A DNA stretch of 64,000 bases from Mactromeris polynyma. Taxonomy: Eukaryota > Mollusca > Bivalvia > Venerida > Mactridae. This document shows positions 10,901-21,280 of the stretch, one piece after another. The notes beneath the pieces were generated by a model that was not told the origin of the DNA, made no database searches, and saw only the letters and a list, made by a program, of their open reading frames with translations. A program made the translations under genes and the position numbers. Position 1 is the first letter of the stretch, and each line of letters opens with the position of its first letter. The stretch is from positions 22,634,619 through 22,698,618 of the forward strand of contig JASFXZ010000001.1 in NCBI GenBank assembly GCA_032209605.1, given 5' to 3'.

Positions 10901-11393
10901 AGAAAGATGGAATAATTACAAATTTTATAGTCTTATTTTCAAAATACTTTATTTTCAAGAACAAATGTAACAAAAGTACTCCTACAATTGCAGCCTTAAA
11001 ATTTCAAATCATGGACAGGAAGAAACTTGAAGAAACATTTCCTTATCTTAAAGACAAAACACAGGTCTGTAACAGAAAATGGCAAACGTTTAATTAGTAT
11101 GCGATACATCAATCAAAGTATATCCCCACTGCTTCAAAACTTTATTCTCCTTATCTCTCTATTTGAATCTAACATACTATCTTCTTCTCTTCTTCTCTAA
11201 CCATTTTCCCCTATGATCTATTTCAACCTAACACCTATATATTCTCTCTAAAAATTCATATGAACATGCATATTATCAACTGAATATGATTGTAAATCTA
11301 ACAGAATCGATGTAATTTATGTAGCCGAATGTTGACAACTATGCATTCCTTATGAAAATAAAAAATATATATAAAAAAATAAATAAATAAACA
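7951..11393 (+). mobile_element. 5'-truncated Tx1/L1-like non-LTR retrotransposon
   Basis: The visible element begins inside the C-terminal part of an apurinic-type endonuclease domain, continues through reverse transcriptase to a cysteine/histidine C-terminal motif, has a 3' UTR of about 260 bases and ends in an A-rich (AAAT)n tail near 11356-11393. Loss of the 5' end and an A-rich 3' end are the usual result of incomplete target-primed reverse transcription. I could not recognise a target-site duplication. The left edge is approximate: endonuclease similarity can be read from about 7971. Confidence 0.88.
7971..11097 (+). pseudogene. LINE ORF2: endonuclease C-terminus, reverse transcriptase, CCHC-like tail (broken)
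   Basis: Endonuclease motifs YTWHS, FCRLDYFLIS and the terminal SDHS are readable at about 7974-8100. RT follows: SPGSDGLNVEFYK near 8800, WRPISLLNVDYKLASK near 8982, the domain A aspartate in FSDFHKAFDS near 9185, GCPLSPYLF near 9357 and the catalytic FADD box at about 9479. A C-terminal CX2C...HX4C motif (CDFC...HMFWEC) lies near 10732-10785. The frame is broken by a TAA at 8154-8156 and by shifts at about 9315-9350 (two, with probable loss of several bases), near 9870 and near 10315. The stop at 11095-11097 looks original. Catalytic aspartates survive, but the copy cannot encode the whole protein. The tail and the form of the RT motifs favour the Tx1/L1 group. Confidence 0.88.
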
Positions 11394-12229
11394 CTTCTCG
11401 ATCATAATGACATGCATTGTTCTTTTTCGTGAACGATTTAATATGAGGGGTTACAGCCAGAATTTACCATCTCATAAATAAATTATATCGAGATAGCTGG
11501 TTCTGGATACAGTTCTACAAAAATAAAAACAGATATGATTTATTTTTGTTGTGCATGAATACTTATTATTACTGTGAATACAATTATATGACAAAATATT
11601 AAAATTATAACATACCTGAAAAAAACAACAACAAAAAACAACAATACTTGATAAAAAATTTCCCATGTATTGTACCTTGTATGAAGATTTTAGTTATTTA
11701 TGTTGTAGTCAATACGCAAGTGTTTTTGTATCATCATCTTTATCATTTAAAGATATATATACAAACGTGGTATGAATATCTTACAAAAGCGATCAAAACG
11801 TAGATATCCCATTGACTTAACTAAGATAGTGTATTGTCATTGCCTCTGTTATTTAACTTACTTTGCGCCGAAAGCATAGTAATAAATCCAAACAAAGGGG
11901 ATACATCGTGATCAATAATTAATGAATATATATTGTTTATATATAACACCTTCATTTACTTTACGATCGCTTGTGAGAATATAGTGTTTTCATTGCAAAT
12001 AAATGATACAGGAGGACAACAGGCCATTAACAGAGTTGTTAGTACTAGACGTTACTCAATTGTAAAATATGCATATAATCTCCTTGGTTAAAAAAACAAC
12101 ACATTATTCAAAATTATAACCTCTAATATAGTGGAAGTACCTAGGCTATAACTCCCAATGGTACCTAATCTAATAAATATAAGTTTAAGTGTAACTCATC
12201 TGTATTAATTGACAAATTAGTACATCCCT
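11394..12229. other. Non-coding, nothing recognised
   Basis: Very AT-rich; no supported gene. Confidence 0.45.
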
Positions 12230-12470
12230 ACAAAAACCTTAACGAAGACAGCAGGAATACATAGAGAGGGACACACAAACAAGAACAACCAACATATCTT
12301 GGGTAACATACAGACTTGGGAGGAAACAATATCGAAATGAGTATAACAAGAAATCCCAATAACACATTCAAAAACTTGAAAATGGAATGACACAGGACCA
12401 TACGACAGAGCAACAAAAGGTTTAACGATGCTTTATAGGTTGAAACACGCGCCATATATAAGATTGAGGT
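12230..12470 (-). repeat. Possible fragment of dispersed repeat family A
   Basis: The minus strand is T-rich with GTTTGTGTGTCCCTC-type boxes similar in character to 22950-23130. The match is weak and no end box is present. Confidence 0.3.
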
Positions 12471-12821
12471 TGTTTTATTCTAGCGAAATATATTTGCACA
12501 GTTTGAAAAAAACACAAATCATCCAGCAAATACCTTCTTCGGCACATGAAAGCAAATGTTAATATTGAATCAGATACAAGCAAAAGACAATGAACTTATG
12601 TCAAATTAAAATGACATAGTATTAGTCTCGATGACAATGCTGCAACCACAAATAACCCCCTTGTGACAGATTAATTAAGAAAGCCAGAATAATTGGGGTT
12701 AAATAATGATTAAAAAGTCCTTCACAAAATATTTTCTATCAGTCTAAATAGCATGCAGAACGGTTTCATCAGCAAACCACCAGAACAATTTGTTTTTTTT
12801 CGGTCCAGGAATCACTTTATT

Positions 12822-12845
12822 GGCGCCGCCCATGAGGGCGGGGCC
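12822..12845. repeat. GC-rich inverted repeat
   Basis: Arms GGCGCCGCC and GGCGGGGCC around a 6-base loop pair at 8 of 9 positions. GGAATCAC occurs on both sides (about 12808 and 12852). It is a sharp GC spike in AT-rich DNA and may be the core of a small mobile element. Confidence 0.5.
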
Positions 12846-12901
12846 TTTAATGGAATCACGAAATATTTGAGACTATGGTAGGAGTATCTATTTATAACTG
12901 A

Positions 12902-13170
12902 ATCTATTCAAGTTACGGTGTTAAAAAGGAAATACACACCAATGATGTGTGAAAATGGACTATTCCAAAACGGACGATTCTACATAACCAGCAAGTGTGT
13001 TAGGTGTCGAAGATAAAATAAAAATAATTAATTATAAAAAACTTCATTTTCATTTTACTTATACCAATATTAACACATTGGTACTTGTAACGAGAATATT
13101 CATGCAAGTTACGGTGTTTAAAAGGAAATACACGCCAATGATAGTATGAAAATGGACTATTTCCCGCCAT
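12902..13170 (+). repeat. Diverged direct repeat, two copies about 190 bp apart
   Basis: Segments 12902-12970 and 13095-13166 share CAAGTTACGGTGTT, AAAAGGAAATACAC, CCAATGAT and GTGAAAATGGACTATT with small changes. They are probably internal repeats of an old element. Confidence 0.65.
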
Positions 13171-15794
13171 TACGCTATTCCAAAGCATTGTGCACCAGTT
13201 TTGCGGCGCCCTTGGATGCTTTGAATCAATGCATTTCTTGTAACCTATTAAAGTAAATATATTTACGAACACACATTACAACCCATTACAACTGAAAACT
13301 GAACAAGGCTTTTCTGAACAAAAAATCACATGAACGTCGCCGCAAGTTCACTGCAATTCAACCAAAGTCCAAAAGTAATAGGACAACCATTGGTGATGGG
13401 CCTAAATAAGGGCAAACCCGAATAGTTAATCAAGTCAAGGAACTGTACTTGGGGACAGGGGAACTTCACACACATATAAAAACACAAATAGAAATAACAA
13501 CCACAAAGCCCTTTACAGCCTTGTATTGCCAGTAAAATATTCTGTATAGCATTTAATGGGAGCTTGATAATGACATTATATCAAAGTGAGATATTCCTAT
13601 GGAATATAAACTAGAAATCCAAACGAGATTTTGGCACTTATTTGAACTAACTCTTCATATACAACTGGTTCCACAGATGAGTACTTTTGCAGAACACAGT
13701 GACGGTGGTAATTAGTAAAAACCATCTGTAGCTTTTATGTAGCCATCGACACGAAAACGTTCGTACACAATCACATCAAATATGTAAGAGTATCGTTTTG
13801 ATCTTGCCGAAATATTACCCAAGGTACGATATTGCAATTAATTATAACGAGAATACATTGCTGCAATAACAAGTTTAATTTGGCAGAGAACAATTAAAAC
13901 ATCGTAGAAACCTAAGTAATGCGCAGTAGCGACAATGATAAGTAATTCTTATGTCCTTTTAGGTGCACTTTCAATAGAAGTGAAACGTGTGGAGCAAGGA
14001 GTGCCGCATTCACAATTCAGAAATGTTTTGTCCAAATGTAAACATAACCACACTCTGTTTGTTAGGTACAGACTGTCAACTCACCTCTTGGCAAAAAAGT
14101 AGGGATACAGTAGGGCTAGTTGTTTTAATGTAGGGCAAACGTAGGGATCATTACCTTACGAATATCAAAAATGGAATAACCTAGTAGAGAAATACGAAAT
14201 GGAGGTAAAATAGGGCCCACTGGACAGCCTGTAGGTACTTTCAGAGTACTTTCAGTGTATAATAAAAAAAGTAAGCAAACCCTGGTACAAAGTGTTATGC
14301 GTTGTATGACAAACAAATCATACAAAACTGCTCTGGAGTGAAACGACTTCTCTAAGATAAGCGACCGTCTCCAACGAATAGCATTTATATGAAATGTGGA
14401 GAGTTTGTTCGGAGTAATGAATCAAACACGGCATGGAGCTAGGGTCACAACATTCCGTGTGCTGATAATCCTTCACACACGCTTTCCCGTTATATGTGCA
14501 TATTATTACATGGAAATCTCTATCCTGACGAATCTAGCATGTAACACAAATCACTTATGTTATTGTGTTATATTTCACCGGGTTTAAACATCAAGTGAGG
14601 TTTTTGTCCCTGATATTTCCAAGGCGGTACTTTTGTTCTACGTTTGTGTTCCTTTTGACTTTAAAATTGTTTACATGACAGTATGTACGTTTAGGGTGTG
14701 TACGTATTGAACGACTCTGTGTACTTCGGGATTAGCTTAGCACTATGTGTGTGACATTTCCAGTTCGAATTTAGGAAACAGTTTTTATTTACCATTCACT
14801 TGACCGACTGAGAACATGCAAAAGTACAGCAACGTCAACATCAAAATGTTAAAACGATGTATAATACATATTATAAATATGTGCTCAGAAGTACGAACAC
14901 ATGTAGTATCGACTATTTCCATTAACCTCGGCATGCAGTATTTAACTTCAAATTATTCATTATAGATATATAAAATGCTCAAAAAGAGACGGTCTATAAA
15001 CGGAATATCATATTTACCTCAGTTTAATTTCTGTATACATACCCCGTAACTATACGTTTCGATATGGCGACTAACTTTGCACGATTAGTTTCTTTTCAAA
15101 TAAAATGTACTTTATCGGGACAATATTTGCGAACCATTTGAGTTTAAATCAATAGTTGTATTTAAACAAATTAACAAGGTCTTCCTTGAAAACCACTCAG
15201 TAATGGACGTGATCTACAAAAAACATAAATTCAATTGAATTTTACTTAAGAATCAGGATTGACTTAGTCTCTCATCAGGGTTTAATGTAGTCGTTGTATT
15301 CGAATTGAGAACTTGGCGTGATGCAAGATTATACTAGTCTTCTTGTTTATGATATTTTAAAAACAATTATATATTGTATATTTTTGTTTGTCTTGTGACC
15401 CTTTCGCTTTTGTGATTGTTGACATGTATATATAGTTCATGTCTCCTCGTAAGTTCGGGGGAGGGGGGCTGTGCATTGTGCATGTGTTATTTCCTGCTCA
15501 TCTTCATCATTCACTTATATGAACCCTTCCGTATAAAAACTACAGTTTATTACTATGATCATTACTCTCCAAAACTCAACAATTAATTGAAATATTCTAC
15601 AGAAAAGAAAACTGGTCTGAGGACTCAAGCATTCCATCGCGACACGGCAAAAGTCGCAAAATTATTACTAGAAGCTCACTTGTACATGTAGTGATATGAC
15701 TGGTTAGCCTGTTGTATGGTATGGTATAAAGTCACGTGTCTACTGGTTGGTACCAAAGTGTGATAGCACTATATACCATTAAAGTATATATGTA
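13171..15794. other. Non-coding; possible repeat fragments only
   Basis: No supported gene. CCAAGGCGGTACTTTTGTTCTACG near 14620 resembles CAAGGCGGTACTCTAATGTTCG near 62765, so a family A fragment may lie at about 14600-14680. CGATATGGCGAC with a nearby TTTTCAAATAA occurs near 15060 and again near 24230. A G-rich run (two runs of five and six G) is at about 15458-15470. Confidence 0.4.
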
Positions 15795-16680
15795 AAGTTG
15801 GCTTTTAGTTGTTAGTTGGTACTTCAGATGTTCGTTCGCGAAATAGTTCACAGTTGTTAGTTTGTTGTTAAGATGTTATTTTGCTAATAAATAGCGAGGT
15901 TAGATACCAATTAAGATATGATTAAGCGAATGCTCGACTGTTGGTTTATGATATACATTTCTGAATTCACAGCAGTTAGTTGGTAGTTCGGATGTTCGTT
16001 ATTTGAGAAAACACAGCAAGAAATCAGAAGAGAATTCGGATAAGAGTTATCGAATGCACAGCTGTCAATTGGTAATTCAGATGTGTGATCCCGAATTCAC
16101 AGCCATATGCTATTCGTCAGTTTAAATATGTGTAAGCGAATACACGGGTGTAAGTTTGTAGATTGGATTTACATTCGAGAATACACAATCAGATGTCAGA
16201 TGTACATTCTGGTATGTGCTAGCGACAGTACATGTGTTAGTTGGTTCTCAGATGTGTGTCCCCAAATTCACAGCTATTAGTTGGTCATTCAATTACCGTG
16301 TATTCCCAGTCATTCAATAGTTTATGTATGTTTTTTTTGAATACACAGTTGTTTGTTGGGAGTTCGGACGTGCCTTATAGAATCCACAGCTGTTAATTAA
16401 TTGTCGGATGTTATTTTGCGAATACATAGTCACTTTTTATGGACCAATTCAAATATTATGAAGAGAATACCAAGCTGTTAGTTGGTAGTTCAGATTTGTG
16501 GTCCGTTTTAACAGCTGTTAGTGGTTAGTTCAGATGTGTGTTCGTGAATTTACCGCCAGATTGTATTCGTTAGGTAAGAGATGTGTTTACGCAGCTGATT
16601 GTTGGTAGTATACATGTGCCTTCCAGAATCCACTGTTAGTGCGTAGTTCAATGTTATTTCTCGAATACATAGCAACGTCG
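15795..16680 (+). repeat. Left arm: degenerate tandem repeats
   Basis: At least a dozen diverged units centre on CAGCTGTTAGTTGGTAGTTC followed by AGATGTGTGTTC and GAATTCACAG. Examples are near 15810, 15970, 16058, 16225, 16340, 16480 and 16510. Spacing varies between about 40 and 60 bases or more because of indels. Confidence 0.75.
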
Positions 16681-18195
16681 ATTGGATATGCGCATAATTC
16701 CACCACCTTCCGATTTGATTATGTTATGGCGTTATCATACCTTGTTGGTTTCGCTTATGTAATTCTATTCCAGACTATTTCTCCCTCTGATTGGATTTCA
16801 ACAACATTGCATAGAATGCTTTAATATTGAGTCTCGATGAACACTTGGACACACGTTACTCGTACATATTTTAGCGATGTATGGTCCTTCCTTGTACCAT
16901 GTGGAATAGAATTGTACTCACAGGTATTGTTAACTTATGCCTAGTCGTATGTGCTTACTTTTAACCCAAACGGTGCGTCATTCAATATATATTCATTGTG
17001 TTCTTCCCATTTGTTCAAATAAAGAGGTATACTTTATATATAGGGGGTCGTTGATAGATACAGTCTTGGTGGCACCATTTGCGATCATTTCAGATTATAT
17101 CTTTCTACATTTATTAAGTAAACATCTGATACGTGCTATATTTTAACGTGACAGGAATAGTAATAGCACTCATTGATACTCGTATTGTATCAATATTTGA
17201 AGTTATCTTGAATATGGGCGACGTACTCGTCGATGATGGACGTCACATTTACATTTAATGTTTCTATATTTGAGTGCAACATTTCTTAAATAAACATTCA
17301 CCGATTCACATTAAATGGGTGATGATCTGCTAATATTTGATATACCACCCCAATGCTTCCAATCGCCATTTTCCTCTTTTCAAATGTGCACGGCGATCAC
17401 CCATCGATTCAAACGATATTTCGGACTTAATTGAATATTGAACATCATAGTTGTTTTATATATTTTAGTTTTATTTAAGTATTCTATTTTTGTTGTGTTC
17501 AATACAAATAACTTTCATTAAATCGAATTCTTAACCGTATCTGAAAATATCGCCTGATAATGTTCTCCATAATGAACAAAAATACATATCGCAAACAAAG
17601 CGAATATTCACAGTTCATTGAGACTATTTTATTTCTCAAGAAAAGCTTACAGTGTTGGTTGCAAATATTCCACAGGAGCCCGTAATCAACGAAAAAGTCT
17701 AACATGGTTCACAACTGAATTAGAAAGTTGTTCAGAATATTAAATGTTTGATGACTCAAACAATTTCACACGTGTCTCGTTTTCGTTTTGCCATGCAGAA
17801 AATGATTGAATAACATTGGTTTGTTTTTACCATGCACGCTTACTAAATGCTGAAGGAGTTATATGTTTATATTGCGTCACGTGGAATGTAACGTGATTCA
17901 CTACTTCGTAGAACGTTTCTTTTCTTTCTGGACATTTGCTCGAAAATCAAATGCGAGAAGGCAGAAGACGTACATGGACAGAAAACCGCTCAGTTAAGTA
18001 CTATATTCCCACCACAGAACTAGCTGTGAGAAAATTAAAGAAACCCGAACAGATTTGTGGATACATGAAGAAAATTTAAGAAACATTTAGGCATACATCT
18101 GTCTACATGTTTTTGATATTCAGAATGCAGAAGACCATTTAGACAAGGTATTTGTTTTTAGGCAATAAATTATATAAGCCTGCCTATAGTTTTAC
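16681..18195. other. Core of the foldback-like element, no gene recognised
   Basis: Short open frames occur at 16639-16824 and 16937-17146 (+) and 17499-17705 (-), none with recognisable domains or transposase motifs. The core is AT-rich and lacks the arm repeat unit. Confidence 0.45.
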
Positions 18196-18668
18196 GACAA
18201 TCAAACGTGAGAACTTCCAACGAACAGCCGTGAATTCAGGACAATCAAACGTGAGAACTTCCAACGAACAGCCGTGAATTCAGGAACGCGCATCGGAACT
18301 GCCAACCAACAGCCGTGAATTCAGGAACACGCATCTGAACTGCCAACCAACAGCCGCGAATTCAGAAACACGCATCTGAACTGCCAACCAACAGCCGTGA
18401 ATAAGGAATTCGCATCTGAACTGCCAACCAACCGCCGTGAATTCAGGAACGCGCATCTGAACTGCCAACCTACAGCCGTGAATTCAGGAACGCGCATCTG
18501 AACTGCCAACCAACAGCCGTGAATAAGGAATTCGCATCTGAACTGCCAACCAACCGCCGTGAATTCATGAACGCGCGTCTGAACTGCCAACAACAGCCGT
18601 GAATTCAGGAACACGCATCTGAACTGCCAACCAACAGCCGTGAATTCAGGAACGCGCATCTGAATTAT
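18196..18668 (-). repeat. Right arm, inner block: homogenised 41-bp tandem array
   Basis: It starts with two 44-bp units (18197-18240 and 18241-18284) containing AATCAAACGTGAGAACTTCC, then about nine units near 41 bp of the form CCGTGAATTCAGGAACGCGC with ATCTGAACTGCCAACCAACA. The 41-bp units differ little, in contrast to the rest of the arms. A variant unit with GTGAATAAGGAATTCGC followed by an ACCAACCGCCG unit recurs about 122 bp apart (near 18398 and 18520), so three-unit blocks were duplicated together. Open frames here are not genes, since 41 is not a multiple of three. Confidence 0.9.
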
Positions 18669-18747
18669 AATCGTCGAAAACACGAAATATTCCGTTCACA
18701 CATTAAGACAAGGTATGTGGAGAAGTTGACGTTCAGATAATGACATT

Positions 18748-19000
18748 GTGAAAGGAGAAACTCCAATGACCTTTGTAAGAAAGGTATTCACCGAAGAGTG
18801 TCGGATGCGCACACATTTCATTCTAGCATTGACTAAGTGTGGATTGACAACTCGCAGATGTTGGTATCAACACAATGGAGTTGTACCATACGCCGCAATC
18901 ATAGTGCTTTCATGGTTGCCGCCGCAATCACCCGATCTGAACCACCAACATGTCTTTCTTTGGTGTTATTTGAAGGACAAAGTGTACATTCCAAACGACC
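18748..19000 (+). pseudogene. Mariner/IS630-type DDE transposase fragment
   Basis: One open frame carries HNGVVPYAA followed by WLPPQSPDLN and VFLWCYLKDKVYIP. These match the family pattern in which the second catalytic Asp lies in QQDGAP.H and the third lies after PPRSPDLNP just before FFLWGYLKD. In this copy the second Asp reads as Asn, the third acidic residue is replaced in an HQH triplet, and the spacer between the motifs is far shorter than the usual 34 or so residues. The fragment is dead. It sits between the homogenised array and the degenerate outer part of the right arm. The upstream part (18748-18840) is probably the preceding section of the same gene but is not recognisable. Confidence 0.7.
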
Positions 19001-19440
19001 AAATAACAGCTGTGAATTCGATTGGACACATCCGAACTATCAACTAACAGCTGTGCATTTGAAACCCCATATTCGAATTTACGTCTGACTTATGGCTGTT
19101 TATTCACGATTTAACAATTGAACTACCAACAAACAGCCATAAATTCGGGAATGCATATCAGAACTACCAACAGCTATGCATTCGCTTCCTCATATCCGAT
19201 TTCACATCGGACTTTTGTTGCGTATTCTCCAATTAACTTTTGAACTACCAATTTGATAAGGAACACCAGAATCACTTACTAATAACTGTGTATTCGCTAA
19301 CGCATTATCTGAACAGCCGAATCATCTGGCTTTGACTTCGCGAAAGCGAATCCGAACTACCAACTAACAGCTGCTGATTCGACAAGCCAAACCCGAAGTG
19401 ACAGTTGTGCATTCGCATTAACAGCTAAAGTCCAACTTAA
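18985..19440 (-). repeat. Right arm, outer block: degenerate tandem repeats
   Basis: Diverged units of the arm repeat in minus orientation, such as AACTATCAACTAACAGCTGTG near 19035, AACTACCAACAAACAGCC near 19120 and AACTACCAACTAACAGCTGC near 19355, with ATTCG or AATTCG spacers. The degree of decay matches the left arm. Confidence 0.75.
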
Positions 19441-20559
19441 CTGGTCGTACTCAAGTATACATTGCTCTGTATGACTAAACCATGATAGCGGCACGTAAGA
19501 CACACATTCTGTCAGTTACAAAAGCAGTACTATTCAGCAGCAGATAATGGTCACGTTGAATGCATGCCTGTAGCCAAAGTAAAATGTTCCCCGCTTTTGG
19601 AATCCTCTTTGTTGAAGTTGACTTTCTTTGAAGTACTTTGAAGTACTTTTTATTTTCATAATAATATTCAAGTAGAGTACTGTAATATTTAGCAGTTTTG
19701 GACACAGAGATAACAAACATGTTTACTTGATATCAAATAAGTTAAAACCGATGCAAGTATCTGTTGGTACAGTGTATTTGTTCAACTGAGCCGATTAAGC
19801 CTGATACCTCGGTTACATGAGGCTCCAATGCAAATAGCATGCCCCCTCTGAGAATACGAGGTAATCGCACAGCAGCCCACGCGTCTTTTCGAAGATAGGC
19901 ATAGGCTTCCAACGATTGTGGTTCCCTAGATGGCAATTAGGCTGTCGTCACTTATGGGATCCCTTTACGACTGTTCGTAGGTGTGTTCCAATGTCCGTGC
20001 GACACCAGTACTATTGATAAATAGTAAAGCTAATGAAACCACCTTGTAACTGGTGGTCAATGTCTTTGAAGTCGGAAATAAACATTTTCTGTTCACAACA
20101 TAATAATAATATTGCATATTTACTTTCTATCTGTGTTGCTCTCAAGTGAGCTATCTGTTCAGCAGACACTCCTTCTCTTATGTAATTACGTGATGGAAGA
20201 TTAATATGGTTTCTGCTTTTAGGCTAGACATACATGTTAGAATTTCTTATAATAACACCCAAAGGACAATTATCTTGACCATAAAGACAACATTTATACA
20301 TATAAGAGCATTAGTAAGCTAAGTTTCAGACAATTTGTAATACTGTTAAACAGCTTAAACAAATTGTTACCACAACAAATCGACCATTTTGGACATGTCA
20401 TTTGTGAAATAGACACATTTCGTCCATAGACGGATATAAAGAACAGACATTTGGAAACTATTCATAGAAGTTTGTGTCAACTAGGTATTCTCCAATGCAG
20501 AACCTATTGATTATGATGAACTTCAGGTGGTATAATAGAAACGATCTGATAATAAGCAT
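19441..20559. other. Non-coding, nothing recognised
   Basis: Contains a short local duplication (TTTGAAGTAC twice near 19628). No supported gene. Confidence 0.45.
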
Positions 20560-21280
20560 TGATTCTGATTGTAAACTTATTTTATACAAAAGATGCTGAA
20601 GTTCTTTCTACAAAATGAGCACATGTTTGGACTCCTGCCCTGCATGGCTAGTGGATAACAAACTTTCACTCAATCTTGGGAAACTGGTAGTAATAGTCAT
20701 GTCATGCCATTCAGTCGAGTTCTTCTGTCAAATATCATGGTCTAATTATTTACAGTAGTTTGTCTGGTCACAGCATTGTAGATAGTAGTATATTACAAGT
20801 AAATTCACGTCTCAAGTTGGCGTACAGATAGGAAAAATGCTTAGATTATAATACAAGAACATAGACATGCTTTGCCCTCGTACAATGTTATTTTGATTAT
20901 GCATCTTTGGCTTGGTATTCCAGCTTAAACAAAAGTCATAAAAATAAACTAAAAATATGCCAGAATAAAGTTGTTAGATTTATAAAATCCTTGCGTCGTA
21001 GAAAAGTGTTAACATGTCTGTCTAGTCTAGCAGATATATCTCTACTAAATATTGAACACAATATACAAACAATTACAGCTTAGTCTTATGTTTAAAAGTT
21101 ATAATGAAGTTGTCCATCTTATATGAAAGAAGGCTGAGTTCCCGCAAAAGGGTACATTTATAGAGTATCACACCATCTGCCATTTTAGGACCCCATAAGC
21201 AATAAGCGTTCGGGCTTTTATTAGCTTTGCACGATTCCACGATGGTTGTGTTCCATTTAGAAACCGAATGAAAGAAACAT
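20560..21280 (+). pseudogene. Decayed CR1/Jockey-like LINE reverse transcriptase, 3' half
   Basis: With several frame changes the plus strand reads as the C-terminal half of a non-LTR reverse transcriptase. There is CKLILY with a ruined active site near 20575 (Y-T-K-D where Y-A-D-D is expected), WLVDNKLSLNLGK near 20644, VKY.GL near 20727, LSGHSIVD near 20762, VNSRLK near 20797, CYFDYAS..WYSSLNKSHKNKL near 20885-20950 and CQNKVVRFIKSLRR near 20960. A tail with SYMKEGFEF-like and SFARFHDGCVPFRNR-like remnants extends to about 21280. Stops and frameshifts are scattered throughout, so it is far older than the LINE at 8-11 kb. It lies on the same strand as that LINE but belongs to another group. 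Confidence 0.8.

Larger units (their letters stand above)
15795..19440. mobile_element. Foldback-like element with tandem-repeat inverted arms (candidate)
   Basis: Two arms made of the same degenerate tandem unit stand in opposite orientation around a core of about 1.5 kb. The left arm reads CACAGCTGTTAGTTGGTAGT then TCAGATGTGTGTTC; the right arm reads the reverse complement. The outermost sequences also match inversely: AAGTTGGCTTTTAGTTGTTA on the left and, in reverse complement, AAGTTGGACTTTAGCTGTTA on the right. Long inverted termini built of tandem repeats define foldback (FB/TU) elements. No clear target duplication was found, so the exact ends and class remain inference. Confidence 0.6.

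Noticed and set aside
18280..18683. Two minus-strand frames of 62 and 120 codons with repeating FTAVGWQFRC-like peptides; also a CRISPR-like look
   Set aside because: They are the 41-bp tandem array read through. Units are contiguous without unique spacers, and 41 is not a multiple of three, so the peptide period breaks. Neither a gene nor a CRISPR.
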